Shown here: positions 34,468-43,570 of the stretch, one piece after another | Layout: the number at the start of each line of letters is the position of its first letter | Position numbering within the stretch: position 1 is the stretch's first letter | Assembly: GCA_964574335.1 (NCBI GenBank) | Contig: CAZNNH010000032.1 | Location: forward strand, 1-48,918 | Source: CAZNNH01 sp964574335 | GTDB lineage: Bacteria; Acidobacteriota; Vicinamibacteria; Fen-336 | Direction: 5' to 3' | Length of the DNA stretch: 48,918 nucleotides | Notes under the pieces: generated by a model | Told to the model about the DNA's origin: nothing | Seen by the model: the letters and a program-made list of their open reading frames with translations, nothing else | Database searches by the model: none | Position numbers and translations under genes: made by a program

Positions 34468-37032
34468 CTACTCCTTCAGCAGTTGGTCCGCGGCGTTGGC
34501 GAGGAAGATGTAGTCCGCGCAGATGTTGATCACGTACTCGTTCTCGCCCCAGAGGAAGGGCCAGTCGTCCATGTTCTCCGGGTAGTCGGGCTTCAGCACC
34601 AGCACGCCGGGGACGACACCGCCGGGAATGAACGCGAAGTCCGCGCGGTTGTTGCCGTAAGCCACGTGCTTGGACCGGTTGCCGACCGCGGAGACGAACG
34701 AGTAGTTGTGCGCCGGGTGGGTGCCGAAGATGTAGTCCAGGGCGCGGGTGACCAGCTCCTTGCCCACCAGGTCCGGATAGACCTTGTTCAGGTAGTAGTT
34801 GGTGGCCGCCCAACTGATGATCATCGAGTTGCCGGCCCAGCCGCGGGTGCCGATCGGCACGCCGTACGGGTTCTGCTGGAAGAGGCCGTCCTGCTCGGCC
34901 TTGTACTTCTCCACGTAGGGGCGCAGCTTCTCGGTAAAGACCGCGTCCATGGCCGGGATCGCCCGCACCGCCACCTGCATCATCATGCCGGCGTTGGCGT
35001 CGAGGGCCGGCCAGATCAGCTCCTCGAACCGGTCGCGGTACTCCTGCTCCTGGGTGGTGATGAGGAGCTGCACCACGGCCCCCAGCTCGGCGCCCTGACC
35101 GAACCGGCGCTCGAAGCCGGTGGGTGGCGTCTTCTCCGAGCGGGCCCGCTCCGCGGGGTAGTCCCGCTGGGCCAGGGCCAGGCAGTCGGCGGCCAGCTCG
35201 TCGTTGAAGCCCCGCAGCGCTCGGCTGGCCGCCGCCAGCGCGCCGATCGACGCGTAGTTGACGAACGGCATCGGCTCCGTGAACACCCACCGGTCGTCAG
35301 GTGTGCCGCTGCGGCGGCCGTCCGACTCGTATGGCCGGAGCGACTTGTCGTAGATCAGGTTGTCGGTCTGGGTCGAGGCGTCGCCGAGGTGCTGGTAGCG
35401 GTGCAGCGCCCCGTCGACGATCCCCCGCACCGTGTAGCCGAGGGCCCGATGCTGGGCCGCGATCTGCAGCGCGCCGTGCTCGATCTGCTGCAGCACATCC
35501 GGCTTGCCGTCCGGCCGGTGGATGTCGACGAAGCGGATCCCCTGGTCGATCAGGGTCTGGTCGCGCTGGGGGCGGAACTCCTCCCAGGTCGCCACCAGGC
35601 TCATGATCGTCATCGAGTGCGAGGCGCCCTGGATGTCGAAGTCGCCGGCGTCGAACCAGCCACCCACCGCCAGACCGGGGATCCGCTCACCCGGCTGGTA
35701 CGGGCTGTTGGTGGTGGGACCCATCCGGTAGCCGTCGAAGTGCTGGATGTTCACCGGCGCCTGGACCGCGTCGTCGAGGTGCGCCGCGCCGTGCCAGACG
35801 CGATAGGCCTCGTTGACGAACATGTGGTCCATCTGGACCGGGAACCAGACGTCCAGCGTCGGGTGCCAGACCTTCTCGTAGACGTTGGCCGCGATCGGGA
35901 ACGCGCCGGTCGTCTGGTCCCCGTACTGAATGAGGTAGAGGCCCGGGTCGGTGACCGACGAGAAGTCGGCCACCGCGTAGTTGTAGCGCAGGTACTTGCC
36001 CCAGGGCTCGACCTTGGCCTTCATCTTCCCGACCTGCTGGCCGTCGGGCCGGATCTCGACGAGCGATACCGTGGGCAGCGGCTGGTCGTTCGCGTCCAGC
36101 TCGAGGACCGCGCGCTTCGGCTGGGTGGGGTGGTACCCCACCTGCGAGAAGCCGATGACGGGGGTGCGGGTCCAGTCGGGGATGGTGTACGGCTCGACGT
36201 GCCACTCGGCGACCTTGCCGGTGGTCTGGGTCTGAAGCAGCGTCCTGACGATGTACCAGCCGTTCTGGGCCAGGTTGCGGCCGTCGAGGAGCTGCAGCTC
36301 GCCCGACAACGACCGGATCAGGACGTGGCGCTCGGGGTCCTCGGGCGCCATCACCAGGGTCTGCCCGGCGGCCACCGGGAGCGCCTGGATGTAGTTCTCG
36401 TGGCCGTGGAGGTCGAAGGTCGAGTACCCCTCGAACTGCCGTATCTTCTTCTCGGGGGGGAGCGAGGTGGTCGGGCCCGAGGGGTAGCGGGGGAAGATGT
36501 CGGGGTGGCCGTCGATCAGGTAGGTGTGCTCCCAGTAGCGCGACGGCAGGAACTCCAGGTTGAGGCCCGCGCGCCCCTCGAGGTCGGCCGGGACCGGCTT
36601 GTCGACGTACACGGCCACCTTGAAGCCGGCGCCGTCCGGGGTGACCACCAGACGCGAGTCGAAGTCGTAGTCCTCGTAGCGAAGCGTCACCTCGATGGTG
36701 TTCGTGGTCGGGTCGACCTTCCGGTCGGCGACCTTCGGGATCGGGTCCCACTGCTCGGGGGTGGGGCTCAGGCGCACCGCTCCGCCGGTGGCCGTCCGGA
36801 CGCCGTGGTGGATGATCTCGACGCCCGCCGTCTTCTCGTCGAAGAACATGCCGTTGTACTGGTTGCTGAAGACGAAGACGTCGAGCCCCCGCTTCTCGAA
36901 GTACTGCTGGTCGTTGATCGTCAGCGTCTCCTCGGCGATGACGCTCACAGCGCAAAGGCCAAGGGCGATCGTGAGGGCCGAGACGATCCGGGTGGTCCAG
37001 GTCGGTGGTCCGGCGAGGCAACGGCTGGTCAT
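34468..37032 (-). CDS. Secreted GH9-family glycoside hydrolase with N-terminal accessory domains
   Basis: 854 residues. Start 37032 is preferred over 37038 because GGAG (37042-37039) is then six bases away. Signal peptide around IVSALTIALGLCAVSVIA. The first ~280 residues form a beta-rich module. Next comes a CelD_N-type Ig domain (IGFSQVGYHPTQPKRAVLEL ... GLYLIQYGDQTTGAFPI) and then the GH9 (alpha/alpha)6 barrel with GGWFDAGDFDIQG, the catalytic-base region. Near the end HPAHNYSFVSAVG and GENEYVINICADYIFL carry the histidine and acid Glu. Acts on beta-1,4-glucans or related polymers. Probably heads an operon with GH51. Confidence 0.9.
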   Translation of the reverse strand: MTSRCLAGPPTWTTRIVSALTIALGLCAVSVIAEETLTINDQQYFEKRGLDVFVFSNQYNGMFFDEKTAGVEIIHHGVRTATGGAVRLSPTPEQWDPIPKVADRKVDPTTNTIEVTLRYEDYDFDSRLVVTPDGAGFKVAVYVDKPVPADLEGRAGLNLEFLPSRYWEHTYLIDGHPDIFPRYPSGPTTSLPPEKKIRQFEGYSTFDLHGHENYIQALPVAAGQTLVMAPEDPERHVLIRSLSGELQLLDGRNLAQNGWYIVRTLLQTQTTGKVAEWHVEPYTIPDWTRTPVIGFSQVGYHPTQPKRAVLELDANDQPLPTVSLVEIRPDGQQVGKMKAKVEPWGKYLRYNYAVADFSSVTDPGLYLIQYGDQTTGAFPIAANVYEKVWHPTLDVWFPVQMDHMFVNEAYRVWHGAAHLDDAVQAPVNIQHFDGYRMGPTTNSPYQPGERIPGLAVGGWFDAGDFDIQGASHSMTIMSLVATWEEFRPQRDQTLIDQGIRFVDIHRPDGKPDVLQQIEHGALQIAAQHRALGYTVRGIVDGALHRYQHLGDASTQTDNLIYDKSLRPYESDGRRSGTPDDRWVFTEPMPFVNYASIGALAAASRALRGFNDELAADCLALAQRDYPAERARSEKTPPTGFERRFGQGAELGAVVQLLITTQEQEYRDRFEELIWPALDANAGMMMQVAVRAIPAMDAVFTEKLRPYVEKYKAEQDGLFQQNPYGVPIGTRGWAGNSMIISWAATNYYLNKVYPDLVGKELVTRALDYIFGTHPAHNYSFVSAVGNRSKHVAYGNNRADFAFIPGGVVPGVLVLKPDYPENMDDWPFLWGENEYVINICADYIFLANAADQLLKE

Positions 37033-37213
37033 GGTCATCTCCGTTCGGGAACGTGGGTCGAGCGAGCCGGATGTTGAGGCGAAGGGCCGGCTGATGCGAA
37101 AGGTGTCGGCGGCTCCCCGGGGTCGAGTGCGGCCGGAGGCCGATCGTTACTGCCCTCGACACAGGCTATCCCCCTCGTCAGACGCGGTCAAGGTGAGCGG
37201 GCGCCGTGGCTAG

Positions 37214-37239
37214 CCTGCCGGCAGGACGGCTGGTACCAT
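37214..37239 (+). promoter_or_regulatory. 12-bp palindrome and extended -10 before the lipoprotein gene
   Basis: CCTGCCGGCAGG at 37214-37225 is a perfect palindrome. TGGTACCAT at 37231-37239 fits an extended -10 (TG-N-TACCAT) about 70 bp before the lipoprotein start. GCTGGTACCA from here recurs at 47954-47963 before another small lipoprotein gene. An operator overlapping a promoter is plausible. Confidence 0.3.
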
Positions 37240-37310
37240 ACGCCCCGACCGGCCCGGCGCCGGGCAAGTTGTCTCCGCAATGGTGCTGGCGAGGCACGTG
37301 AGGGGTCTAC

Positions 37311-38168
37311 ATGAAGGCAAGACAGGCGGAAGCGGCGCGAGCCCTGGCAGCCCTGCTCTTCGGTCTCCTGGTCGTGTCGATGCCAGGCTGCGGCGGTGAG
37401 AAGCCCCAGCAACAGGGCGGCGCCAAGGTCGTCCCCGACCAGGCGGCGACCGAGGCAGGTGAATCGGCCGAGACGACCGCGCCGGACAGCGGCGGCGTCG
37501 ACCGCGGGGAGGAGTGCCGGACCCACAGCTACTTGGTGGCGCCGGGGTCCAACGAGACGCTGACGTTTCACGCTCACCTCAGCGACGAGAAGATGCGCCA
37601 GACGACACCCTCCGACCTTCGGATCGAGGACGACCAGTGGACCCAGCACGGGCTGGGCGCCTCGGTCGCGATGGCCAACGTCGAGGTCGTCGCCGCGTCG
37701 TACCCCACCTGGGTCGTCTACGCCCCCAACTACCTGGCGGAGAAGCGGGACCAGAGAAGCCAGGTCATCTTCAGCGAGAGAGACGGGACGCGGGTGCGTT
37801 GGAGCGACGACGACTACGGCACCATCGAGAAGGTCCGGGGGCGCGGCAGCGGCGCCATCGACATCGGGGGGCTCTCCGAGGATCAACTGCGCAGCCTCAA
37901 CGGCGGCGAGATGACGATCAGCTACTCGGAGGGAGGATCGAGCTACGCCTGGGACATCGAGAGGGGGTCGCTCGACAGGGACGAGTCGATCCTGGTCTTC
38001 GATCTGTTCGTCAGCCTTCCGCCCGAGGCGGCAGGTCTCGGCGAGCCCACGGTGCTGGTCAAGGGCCCGTCGGCCGGCTGGCACATCCGCGCCCGCTACA
38101 ACCCCGCCGCGGGGAAGTACACGATCACCGGCCCCGGACAGCCCGCTTCGTGCTTCCCCTCGCTGTGA
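37311..38168 (+). CDS. Hypothetical lipoprotein
   Basis: 285 residues. The signal peptide ALAALLFGLLVVSMPGC ends in a lipobox-like MPGC followed by GGEKPQQQGG, so lipid attachment is likely. An Ala/Glu/Thr-rich linker precedes a beta-rich domain with a cysteine at each end (EECRTHSY and PASCFPSL), which may form a disulfide. The extreme C-terminus resembles no family I know. GAGGGG before the ATG supports the start. It lies between oppositely oriented GH9 and co-oriented trehalase genes; a role is not evident. Confidence 0.75.
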   Translation: MKARQAEAARALAALLFGLLVVSMPGCGGEKPQQQGGAKVVPDQAATEAGESAETTAPDSGGVDRGEECRTHSYLVAPGSNETLTFHAHLSDEKMRQTTPSDLRIEDDQWTQHGLGASVAMANVEVVAASYPTWVVYAPNYLAEKRDQRSQVIFSERDGTRVRWSDDDYGTIEKVRGRGSGAIDIGGLSEDQLRSLNGGEMTISYSEGGSSYAWDIERGSLDRDESILVFDLFVSLPPEAAGLGEPTVLVKGPSAGWHIRARYNPAAGKYTITGPGQPASCFPSL

Positions 38169-38278
38169 GCGCCGCCGCCTCTGCCGCGAGTACGCGGTAG
38201 GGATCACCGCTCGGCGCCCTGACCTGTGACGTCCGCGGGTCGCCTGCGCCGGCCGGGACGCCTGTGTCAGCATGGGGC

Positions 38279-39943
38279 ATGAGCAGACGGCCCCTCGCGT
38301 TTCGCCCCTCCCGGCAACAGGCCCTCCCGGCGCTCCTCACGGCGGCGTTGGCGCTGACCCTGGCGGCGACGGCCGGTCCGAAGGACCTCCCGTGCCCCGC
38401 CTCCAGTACGGCGCCACAGCTCGCCCCGCCGTCGGCGGAGCGGCTGGCCCCCGTCCGCGACTACATCAAGAAGGGCTGGAAGGCGCTCACCCGCTCCCAC
38501 GCCGACCTCCCGGCGGCCCTTCCCGACTCCAAGGTCCCGCACCAGCCGGGCACACCCTGGGTCCTCTACGTGGCGGCCGACGAGGACCCGGCGGCGGTCC
38601 GGTCCGCCATCGCCCGCTCCCTCACTCCGGAGCAGATGGAGCGGGTCCGTGTGGCTCAACTGCCGCCGCGAGCTGGCGATCAGGTGGAGACGATCCAGCC
38701 GCACGGCCTTCTCTACCTTCCCCACCCCTACGTCGTCCCCGGTGGCCGTTTCAACGAGATGTACGGCTGGGACAGCTACTTCATCCAGGTCGGCCTGCTG
38801 CGCGACGGCGAGATCGCCCTGGCCAGGGGCATGGTCGACAACTTCGTCTACGAGATCGACCACTACGGCACGATCCTGAACGCCAACCGCACCTACTACC
38901 TCACCCGCTCGCAGCCGCCCTTCCTGACCGCCATGATCCTGGGCGTCTTCGAGCGGACACACGACCTCGAATGGCTGGCCACGACGATGCCGGCCATCGA
39001 ACGTTACTACGCCTACTGGACGAGAGCCCCCCACCTCATCCCCGAGCTGGGCCTCTCCCGCTACCACGGCCTGGGTCACGGCCCGGCGCCGGAGGTCGTT
39101 CATGGCGAGCGCGACGCGGAGGGCCGCTCTCACTACGATCGCGTCCGGGAGTTCTACGCCAAGACACCGGTGACTGAGTACGACGTGTCGTCCTACTACG
39201 ACGCCGCGCACGACGCCCTGCTCCCCCTGTTCTTCGTGGGCGACCGCGCCATGCGCGAGTCGGGCTTCGACCCGTCCAACCGGTTCGGCCCCTTCAGCGT
39301 CGACATCATCCACTACGCCCCGGTCTGTCTGAACTCGCTGCTCTACCGGATGGAGAAGGAGGCCGGGGAGATCTCCGCCCTCCTCGACCGGACCGACGAG
39401 GCGGCGAGGTGGGCCGAGCGGGCACACCACCGCAAGGCCCTGGTCGACCGCTACCTGTGGGACGAGACGCAAGGGCTCTATCGCGACTACGACTTCACCC
39501 GCCGGCGCCTGAGCGGCTACGAGTTCGCCACCGCCTTCTACCCGCTGTGGGTGGGCCTGGCCAGCCCCGAGCGGGCCCGGCGCGTCACCGCCAACCTCTA
39601 CCGCTTCGAGGCCCCCGGGGGTCTGCTGACCAGCACCACGGTCAGCGGCAGCCAGTGGGACGCCCCGTTCGGCTGGGCGCCCCTGCAGCTCATCGCCGCC
39701 CAGGGCCTGCGCCGCTATGGCTACTGCCGGGACGCGGACCGCCTTTCGGCCAAGTTCCTCCAACTGGTGACCCGGGAGTTCGAGGCGCACTCCGCGATCG
39801 TCGAGAAGTACGACGTCGTCGAGCGCCGGTCGGACCTGCGCGCCGGCATCCGCTTCGGCTACACCTCGAACCAGATCGGGTTCGGGTGGACCAACGGCGT
39901 CTTCGTCGAGCTGCTGGCCGAGATGGGTGAGACGTCGAGTTGA
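38279..39943 (+). CDS. Secreted alpha,alpha-trehalase (GH37)
   Basis: 554 residues from ATG 38279; an in-frame GTG lies 15 bases upstream. A hydrophobic signal (ALPALLTAALALTLAATA) targets it to the periplasm. Both trehalase signatures are visible: PGGRFNEMYGWDSYF and QWDAPFGWAP. Other matches are NFVYEIDHYGTILNANRTYYLTRSQPP, the catalytic-acid region YDVSSYYDAAHDA, and EKYDVVERRSDLRAG. It hydrolyses trehalose to two glucoses. The spacing to neighbouring genes suggests its own transcript. Confidence 0.95.
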   Translation: MSRRPLAFRPSRQQALPALLTAALALTLAATAGPKDLPCPASSTAPQLAPPSAERLAPVRDYIKKGWKALTRSHADLPAALPDSKVPHQPGTPWVLYVAADEDPAAVRSAIARSLTPEQMERVRVAQLPPRAGDQVETIQPHGLLYLPHPYVVPGGRFNEMYGWDSYFIQVGLLRDGEIALARGMVDNFVYEIDHYGTILNANRTYYLTRSQPPFLTAMILGVFERTHDLEWLATTMPAIERYYAYWTRAPHLIPELGLSRYHGLGHGPAPEVVHGERDAEGRSHYDRVREFYAKTPVTEYDVSSYYDAAHDALLPLFFVGDRAMRESGFDPSNRFGPFSVDIIHYAPVCLNSLLYRMEKEAGEISALLDRTDEAARWAERAHHRKALVDRYLWDETQGLYRDYDFTRRRLSGYEFATAFYPLWVGLASPERARRVTANLYRFEAPGGLLTSTTVSGSQWDAPFGWAPLQLIAAQGLRRYGYCRDADRLSAKFLQLVTREFEAHSAIVEKYDVVERRSDLRAGIRFGYTSNQIGFGWTNGVFVELLAEMGETSS

Positions 39944-39954
39944 CGTGTGCCAGG

Positions 39955-39976
39955 CCGTGGCCGTAGCCTGCCACGG
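39955..39976 (+). terminator. Hairpin after trehalase
   Basis: CCGTGGC (39955-39961) and GCCACGG (39970-39976) pair perfectly with an 8-base loop, 11 bp past the trehalase stop. No U-tract follows. Probable transcript end or pause. Confidence 0.4.
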
Positions 39977-40169
39977 TGCAGTACCCACTCGCGCCGCGCC
40001 TGGGGTTCCCGATGCCCGCCGCCGGGCGCTGCCCGGCTGGCCGCTCGGACGGAAGCGCCCGGAGGTTCTTCTCTCCACGTCCGGAAAGGGGAGGCGGAGT
40101 CGACGCGCTTCGTTGACCGGCGATCGCCCACCCGCTGATCGTCGACCGCAGAGAATGGGACCAGGCAGC

Positions 40170-42047
40170 ATGGCCGACGATCGCGGACACGCAAAGTCGC
40201 TGGACGAGGTGCACGGCAGCGTGGGCACGCGCTACCCCTCGTTGTGGCGCCGGATGTTCGCCTTTGCCGGACCGGCCTATCTGGTCAGCGTGGGCTACAT
40301 GGACCCGGGCAACTGGGCCACCGACCTCGAGGGAGGCTCCCGCTTCGGCTACTCCCTGCTGTGGGTCGTGCTGATGTCCAACCTGATGGCGGTGCTGCTG
40401 CAGACGCTGGCCGCCCGCCTCGGCATCGTGACCGGCAAGGACCTGGCCCAGGCCTGCCGGGCCGAGTACTCGAAGGGCATCTCGGCGGTGCTGTGGGTCC
40501 TGTGCGAGATCGCCATCGCCGCCTGCGATCTGGCCGAGGTCCTGGGCACCATCCTGGGGCTCAACCTCCTGTTCGGGATGCCGCTCCTGTGGGGCGCCGG
40601 GGTGACGCTGCTCGACACCTTCCTGCTGCTGGCGATCCAACGCCTGGGCATCCGCAAGATGGAGGCGTTCATCCTCGGCTTGATCGGTATCATCGCCATC
40701 GCCTTCGTCGTCAACCTGTTCCTGGCCAAGCCGGACTGGGGCGGGGTGGCCGGGGGCCTGGCCCCGTCGCTGCCAGCCGGAGCGCTGTACGTGGTGCTCG
40801 GCATCATCGGGGCCACGGTGATGCCGCACAACCTCTACCTCCACTCGTCGCTGGTCCAGACCCGGCGGGTGTCGCGATCAGTCGACTCCCGGGCCGAGGC
40901 CTGCCGCTACAACCTGCTCGACTCGGCGATCGCCCTCAACCTGGCCTTCTTCGTCAACGCCGCCATCCTGGTGCTGGCCGCCGCCGTCTTCCATCGCCAC
41001 GGCATCGTGGTCACCGAGATCCAGCAGGCCCACCACATGCTGGACCGGCTGCTGGGCAGCCAGGTGGCGCCGGTGGCCTTCGGCATCGCGCTTCTGGCGG
41101 CGGGACAGAGCTCCACCCTGACCGGCACGCTGGCCGGGCAGATCGTGATGGAGGGCTTCATACGGATCCGCCTGCGCCCCTGGCTGCGCCGGCTGGTGAC
41201 CCGCTCGGTGGCGCTGGTGCCGGCGGTGGTGGTGATCTCCACCACCGGCGACGAGGGGACGTACGGCCTGCTGATCCTCAGCCAGGTGATCCTCTCCCTG
41301 CAGCTCCCCTTCGCGATCGTGCCGCTGGTCCACTTCACGAACGACCCCGGGAAGATGGGGTCGTTCGCCAACCGGCTCCCGGTCAGGCTGCTGGCCTGGC
41401 TCACCTCCTTGATCATCATCGGCCTCAACGCCAAGCTGGTCTTCGACGAGATCGGCCGGTGGTCGGCCAAGGGCGCCTCACCGGTCGTGGTGGGGATGGT
41501 GGCCGCCGCCGCCGGCGCGGCCGGGCTCTTCCTGGCCTACATCGTCGTCCACCCGCTGCTGCGCGGCGCTCGGGTGTGGGAGGAGGCCTACGGTGCGGCC
41601 AGCGCCGCTGGCGTCGTGGAGCGCATCGCCAGCCGGCCGGCCCGCCGCATCGGGGCGGCGCTCGGTCGCGACCCCGGAGACGCGGTAGTGGTCAGCCAGG
41701 CGCTGACCCTGGCCCGGGCGGAGAAGGCGCTGCTGACCCTGATCCACGTGTCGGACTCCGCCCCTTCACAGGTCTACGACACGGACATCTACGACGAGCA
41801 CACCAGAAACGACGAGCGCTACCTGGACGAGATCGCCGAGGAGGTGAGGGGCCTGGGCGTCTCGGTGGAGATCGCCCTGCTGCACGGCGATCCGGTCACG
41901 CAGCTTTCGGACTTCGCACAGGCGCAGCGGCTGGACCTGCTGGTGATGGGCTCCCACGGGCACCGCCTGCTCGGCGACCTGCTGTTCGGCGAGACCGTCG
42001 ATCCGGTGCGCCACCGCATCGACATCCCGGTGCTGGTCGCCCGCTGA
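40170..42047 (+). CDS. mntH: Nramp (MntH-type) divalent-metal transporter fused to a UspA domain
   Basis: 625 residues from ATG 40170 (ATG 40155 also possible). About eleven helices carry the Nramp metal-site motifs YMDPGNWATD in helix 1 and VMPHNLYLHSS in helix 6. It therefore imports Mn2+ or Fe2+ with protons across the inner membrane. After a short basic linker, residues about 490-625 form a universal-stress-protein domain (ALTLARAEKALLTLIHVSD ... LVMGSHGHRLLGDLLFGETVDPVRH). That end resembles the ATP-binding G-2x-G-9x-G-S/T pattern, with Glu at the last position. The cytoplasmic Usp domain may regulate transport by nucleotide binding. I see no match to the yybP-ykoY Mn2+ riboswitch upstream. 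Confidence 0.92.
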   Translation: MADDRGHAKSLDEVHGSVGTRYPSLWRRMFAFAGPAYLVSVGYMDPGNWATDLEGGSRFGYSLLWVVLMSNLMAVLLQTLAARLGIVTGKDLAQACRAEYSKGISAVLWVLCEIAIAACDLAEVLGTILGLNLLFGMPLLWGAGVTLLDTFLLLAIQRLGIRKMEAFILGLIGIIAIAFVVNLFLAKPDWGGVAGGLAPSLPAGALYVVLGIIGATVMPHNLYLHSSLVQTRRVSRSVDSRAEACRYNLLDSAIALNLAFFVNAAILVLAAAVFHRHGIVVTEIQQAHHMLDRLLGSQVAPVAFGIALLAAGQSSTLTGTLAGQIVMEGFIRIRLRPWLRRLVTRSVALVPAVVVISTTGDEGTYGLLILSQVILSLQLPFAIVPLVHFTNDPGKMGSFANRLPVRLLAWLTSLIIIGLNAKLVFDEIGRWSAKGASPVVVGMVAAAAGAAGLFLAYIVVHPLLRGARVWEEAYGAASAAGVVERIASRPARRIGAALGRDPGDAVVVSQALTLARAEKALLTLIHVSDSAPSQVYDTDIYDEHTRNDERYLDEIAEEVRGLGVSVEIALLHGDPVTQLSDFAQAQRLDLLVMGSHGHRLLGDLLFGETVDPVRHRIDIPVLVAR

Positions 42048-42150
42048 GACGCGCGCGGCCTCTCGGGGCCTGCGTTATCATCCCTGGATGGCTCGTGGAC
42101 CCATCCGGCATTCGCCTGTCCGGCCACGATTGCCGCGGCCCAGCACCTGA

Positions 42151-43002
42151 ATGCGCAAGATCGACCGCCTGGGGTGGGCGGTGGGACACGCGATCGAGGC
42201 CTACGGGGTGCGGGTGGGTCTTCGCACCAACGACGCCGGCTTGTTGCCCGAGCTCGAGCGGCTGCTTCCACCGGCGTGGAGCAGAAGCTCCAGCCCGGTG
42301 GTGGGCCGGCTGTACTCCTTCTGGGCCGGAGGTGCGGCGCGCCCCGGCGTCCGACGCTTCGACATCGTCTACGACGGCAGCCGCACTGTGGTCCGCACGC
42401 TGGACCGGACCGCGGCCCTCGACGCGCTGGAGCAGGAGCTGCGCCTTCACGTCGCCGAGCGGTCTCGGCGCTACGTATTCGTCCACGCCGGCGTCGTCGA
42501 GTGGCAGGGCCGCGCGGTGCTGCTTCCTGGCCCCAGCCGCTCGGGGAAGAGCCGGCTGGTGCAGGAGCTGCTGCGCCGCGGCGCCCGCTACTACTCGGAC
42601 GAGTACGCGGTGCTCGACGGCCGCGGCCGGGTCCACCCCTACCCTCGCCCGCTGGCGCTGCGCACCCGCGGAGGCGGCACCCCACGTCGCTACGTGGAGG
42701 TCCCTGAAGCCGCCGTCGGTCGGGGCCCGATCCCCGTGGGCCTGGTAGCGATGTGTCGTTATCGCAAGGGGGGGCAGTTCAGGCCTCGATCGCTCTCCCC
42801 GGGGCGCGGGCTGCTGGCGGTCCTGTCCTCGACTCCGCCGGCGCGGCGCCAGCCCCGGCGGGTGCTCCAGGTCCTGAACCGGGTCCTGTCGCGGGCGCCG
42901 GTGGTCACCGGCTGGCGGGGCGAGGCCCGTCAGACCGCGTCGTCGCTGCTCGAGGGCCTGGCCGAGACCGCCGAAGCGCGCCAGGGAGGAGGCCGATCGT
43001 GA
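42151..43002 (+). CDS. HprK-like P-loop kinase of a peptide-modification cluster
   Basis: 283 residues. FVHAGVVEWQGRAVLLPGPSRSGKSRLVQELL contains the Walker A GPSRSGKS at 127-134, and YYSDEYAVLD (147-156) matches the acidic motif following the P loop in HPr kinase/phosphorylase-like proteins. The N-terminal 100 residues are a separate alpha/beta domain (FDIVYDGSRTVVRTLD). It is much shorter than true HprK and no HPr is nearby. Relatives sit in ribosomal-peptide clusters such as paeninodin, where they phosphorylate the peptide. Overlaps the PqqD-fusion gene by GTGA. First of four co-directional genes. Confidence 0.82.
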   Translation: MRKIDRLGWAVGHAIEAYGVRVGLRTNDAGLLPELERLLPPAWSRSSSPVVGRLYSFWAGGAARPGVRRFDIVYDGSRTVVRTLDRTAALDALEQELRLHVAERSRRYVFVHAGVVEWQGRAVLLPGPSRSGKSRLVQELLRRGARYYSDEYAVLDGRGRVHPYPRPLALRTRGGGTPRRYVEVPEAAVGRGPIPVGLVAMCRYRKGGQFRPRSLSPGRGLLAVLSSTPPARRQPRRVLQVLNRVLSRAPVVTGWRGEARQTASSLLEGLAETAEARQGGGRS

Positions 43003-43529
43003 CCCGACCCAGCCCACCGTGGCCCAAGGCACGGACCGCCGGCCTGCTGGTGCAGCACCTGGCCGACGAGACCGTGGTCTACGATCTCGAGCGCCACCGG
43101 GGACACTGCCTGAACCGCGCCGCCGCCCTGGTGTGGTCGGCCTGCGACGGAAAGCGCTCGCCGGACCGCATCGCCAGGCGGGTCTCGCGCGAGCTCGAGA
43201 CGGCCGTGGACGCGGACTACGTCCACTTCGCCCTGCGACGTCTGGCCCGCGCGCGGCTGCTGGCGTCGGAGATCCAGGATACGCCGGCGATGTCGCGCCG
43301 CGACCTGGCCCGCCGGCTGGGGCAGATCGGGGCCGCCAGCCTGCTGCTGCCCAGCGTCATCTCGATCGTGGCCCCGACCGCGGTGCAAGCGGCCACGGTG
43401 ACCTGCACGCCGCTCGAATGCATCTTCGGCGGGTCCACGCGGCGCGGGTGCTGCTGTGACTCGAACAACCGGACCTGCATCCAACTGGGGCGCCTCAACT
43501 TCAACTACTGCGGAGGCGACGCCTGCTGA
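42999..43529 (+). CDS. PqqD-like domain fused to twin-arginine/hydrophobic segment and cysteine-rich tail
   Basis: 176 residues from GTG 42999, preceded by AGGGAGGAGG. Residues about 10-92 form a PqqD-like winged helix of the kind that recognises leader peptides (VVYDLERHRGHCLNRAAALVW, then CDGKRSPDRIARRVSREL and FALRRLARARLLA). An SRRDLARRLGQIG twin-arginine stretch, a hydrophobic helix and APTAVQAA, resembling an export signal with a cleavage site, come next (about 99-132). The last 44 residues hold eight cysteines (136, 141, 151-153, 160, 171, 176), ending CGGDAC. One protein thus links a recognition domain, an internal export-like segment and a candidate peptide product. Confidence 0.85.
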   Translation: MTRPSPPWPKARTAGLLVQHLADETVVYDLERHRGHCLNRAAALVWSACDGKRSPDRIARRVSRELETAVDADYVHFALRRLARARLLASEIQDTPAMSRRDLARRLGQIGAASLLLPSVISIVAPTAVQAATVTCTPLECIFGGSTRRGCCCDSNNRTCIQLGRLNFNYCGGDAC

Positions 43530-43570
43530 AGTCGCCGAGGCGAGGCGCCGCGCGCGGCCGGCTGGTTGCC

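Noticed and set aside
34252..37077. A 941-codon open frame on the plus strand
   Set aside because: It is antisense to the GH9 gene, which has clear catalytic motifs. Its product is a low-complexity Arg/Val/Asp/Gly mix typical of the reverse frame of GC-rich genes. The same applies to 18164-20764 (+), 38267-40228 (-) and the array's reverse frames.
39944..40169. Mn2+-sensing yybP-ykoY riboswitch before the Nramp gene
   Set aside because: GGGGAGGCGGAG is present, but the conserved junction sequences of the riboswitch are not.
40244..42748. An 834-codon open frame overlapping the Nramp and HprK-like genes
   Set aside because: Out-of-frame shadow across two real genes, with Arg/Gly/Pro-rich composition and no domain features.
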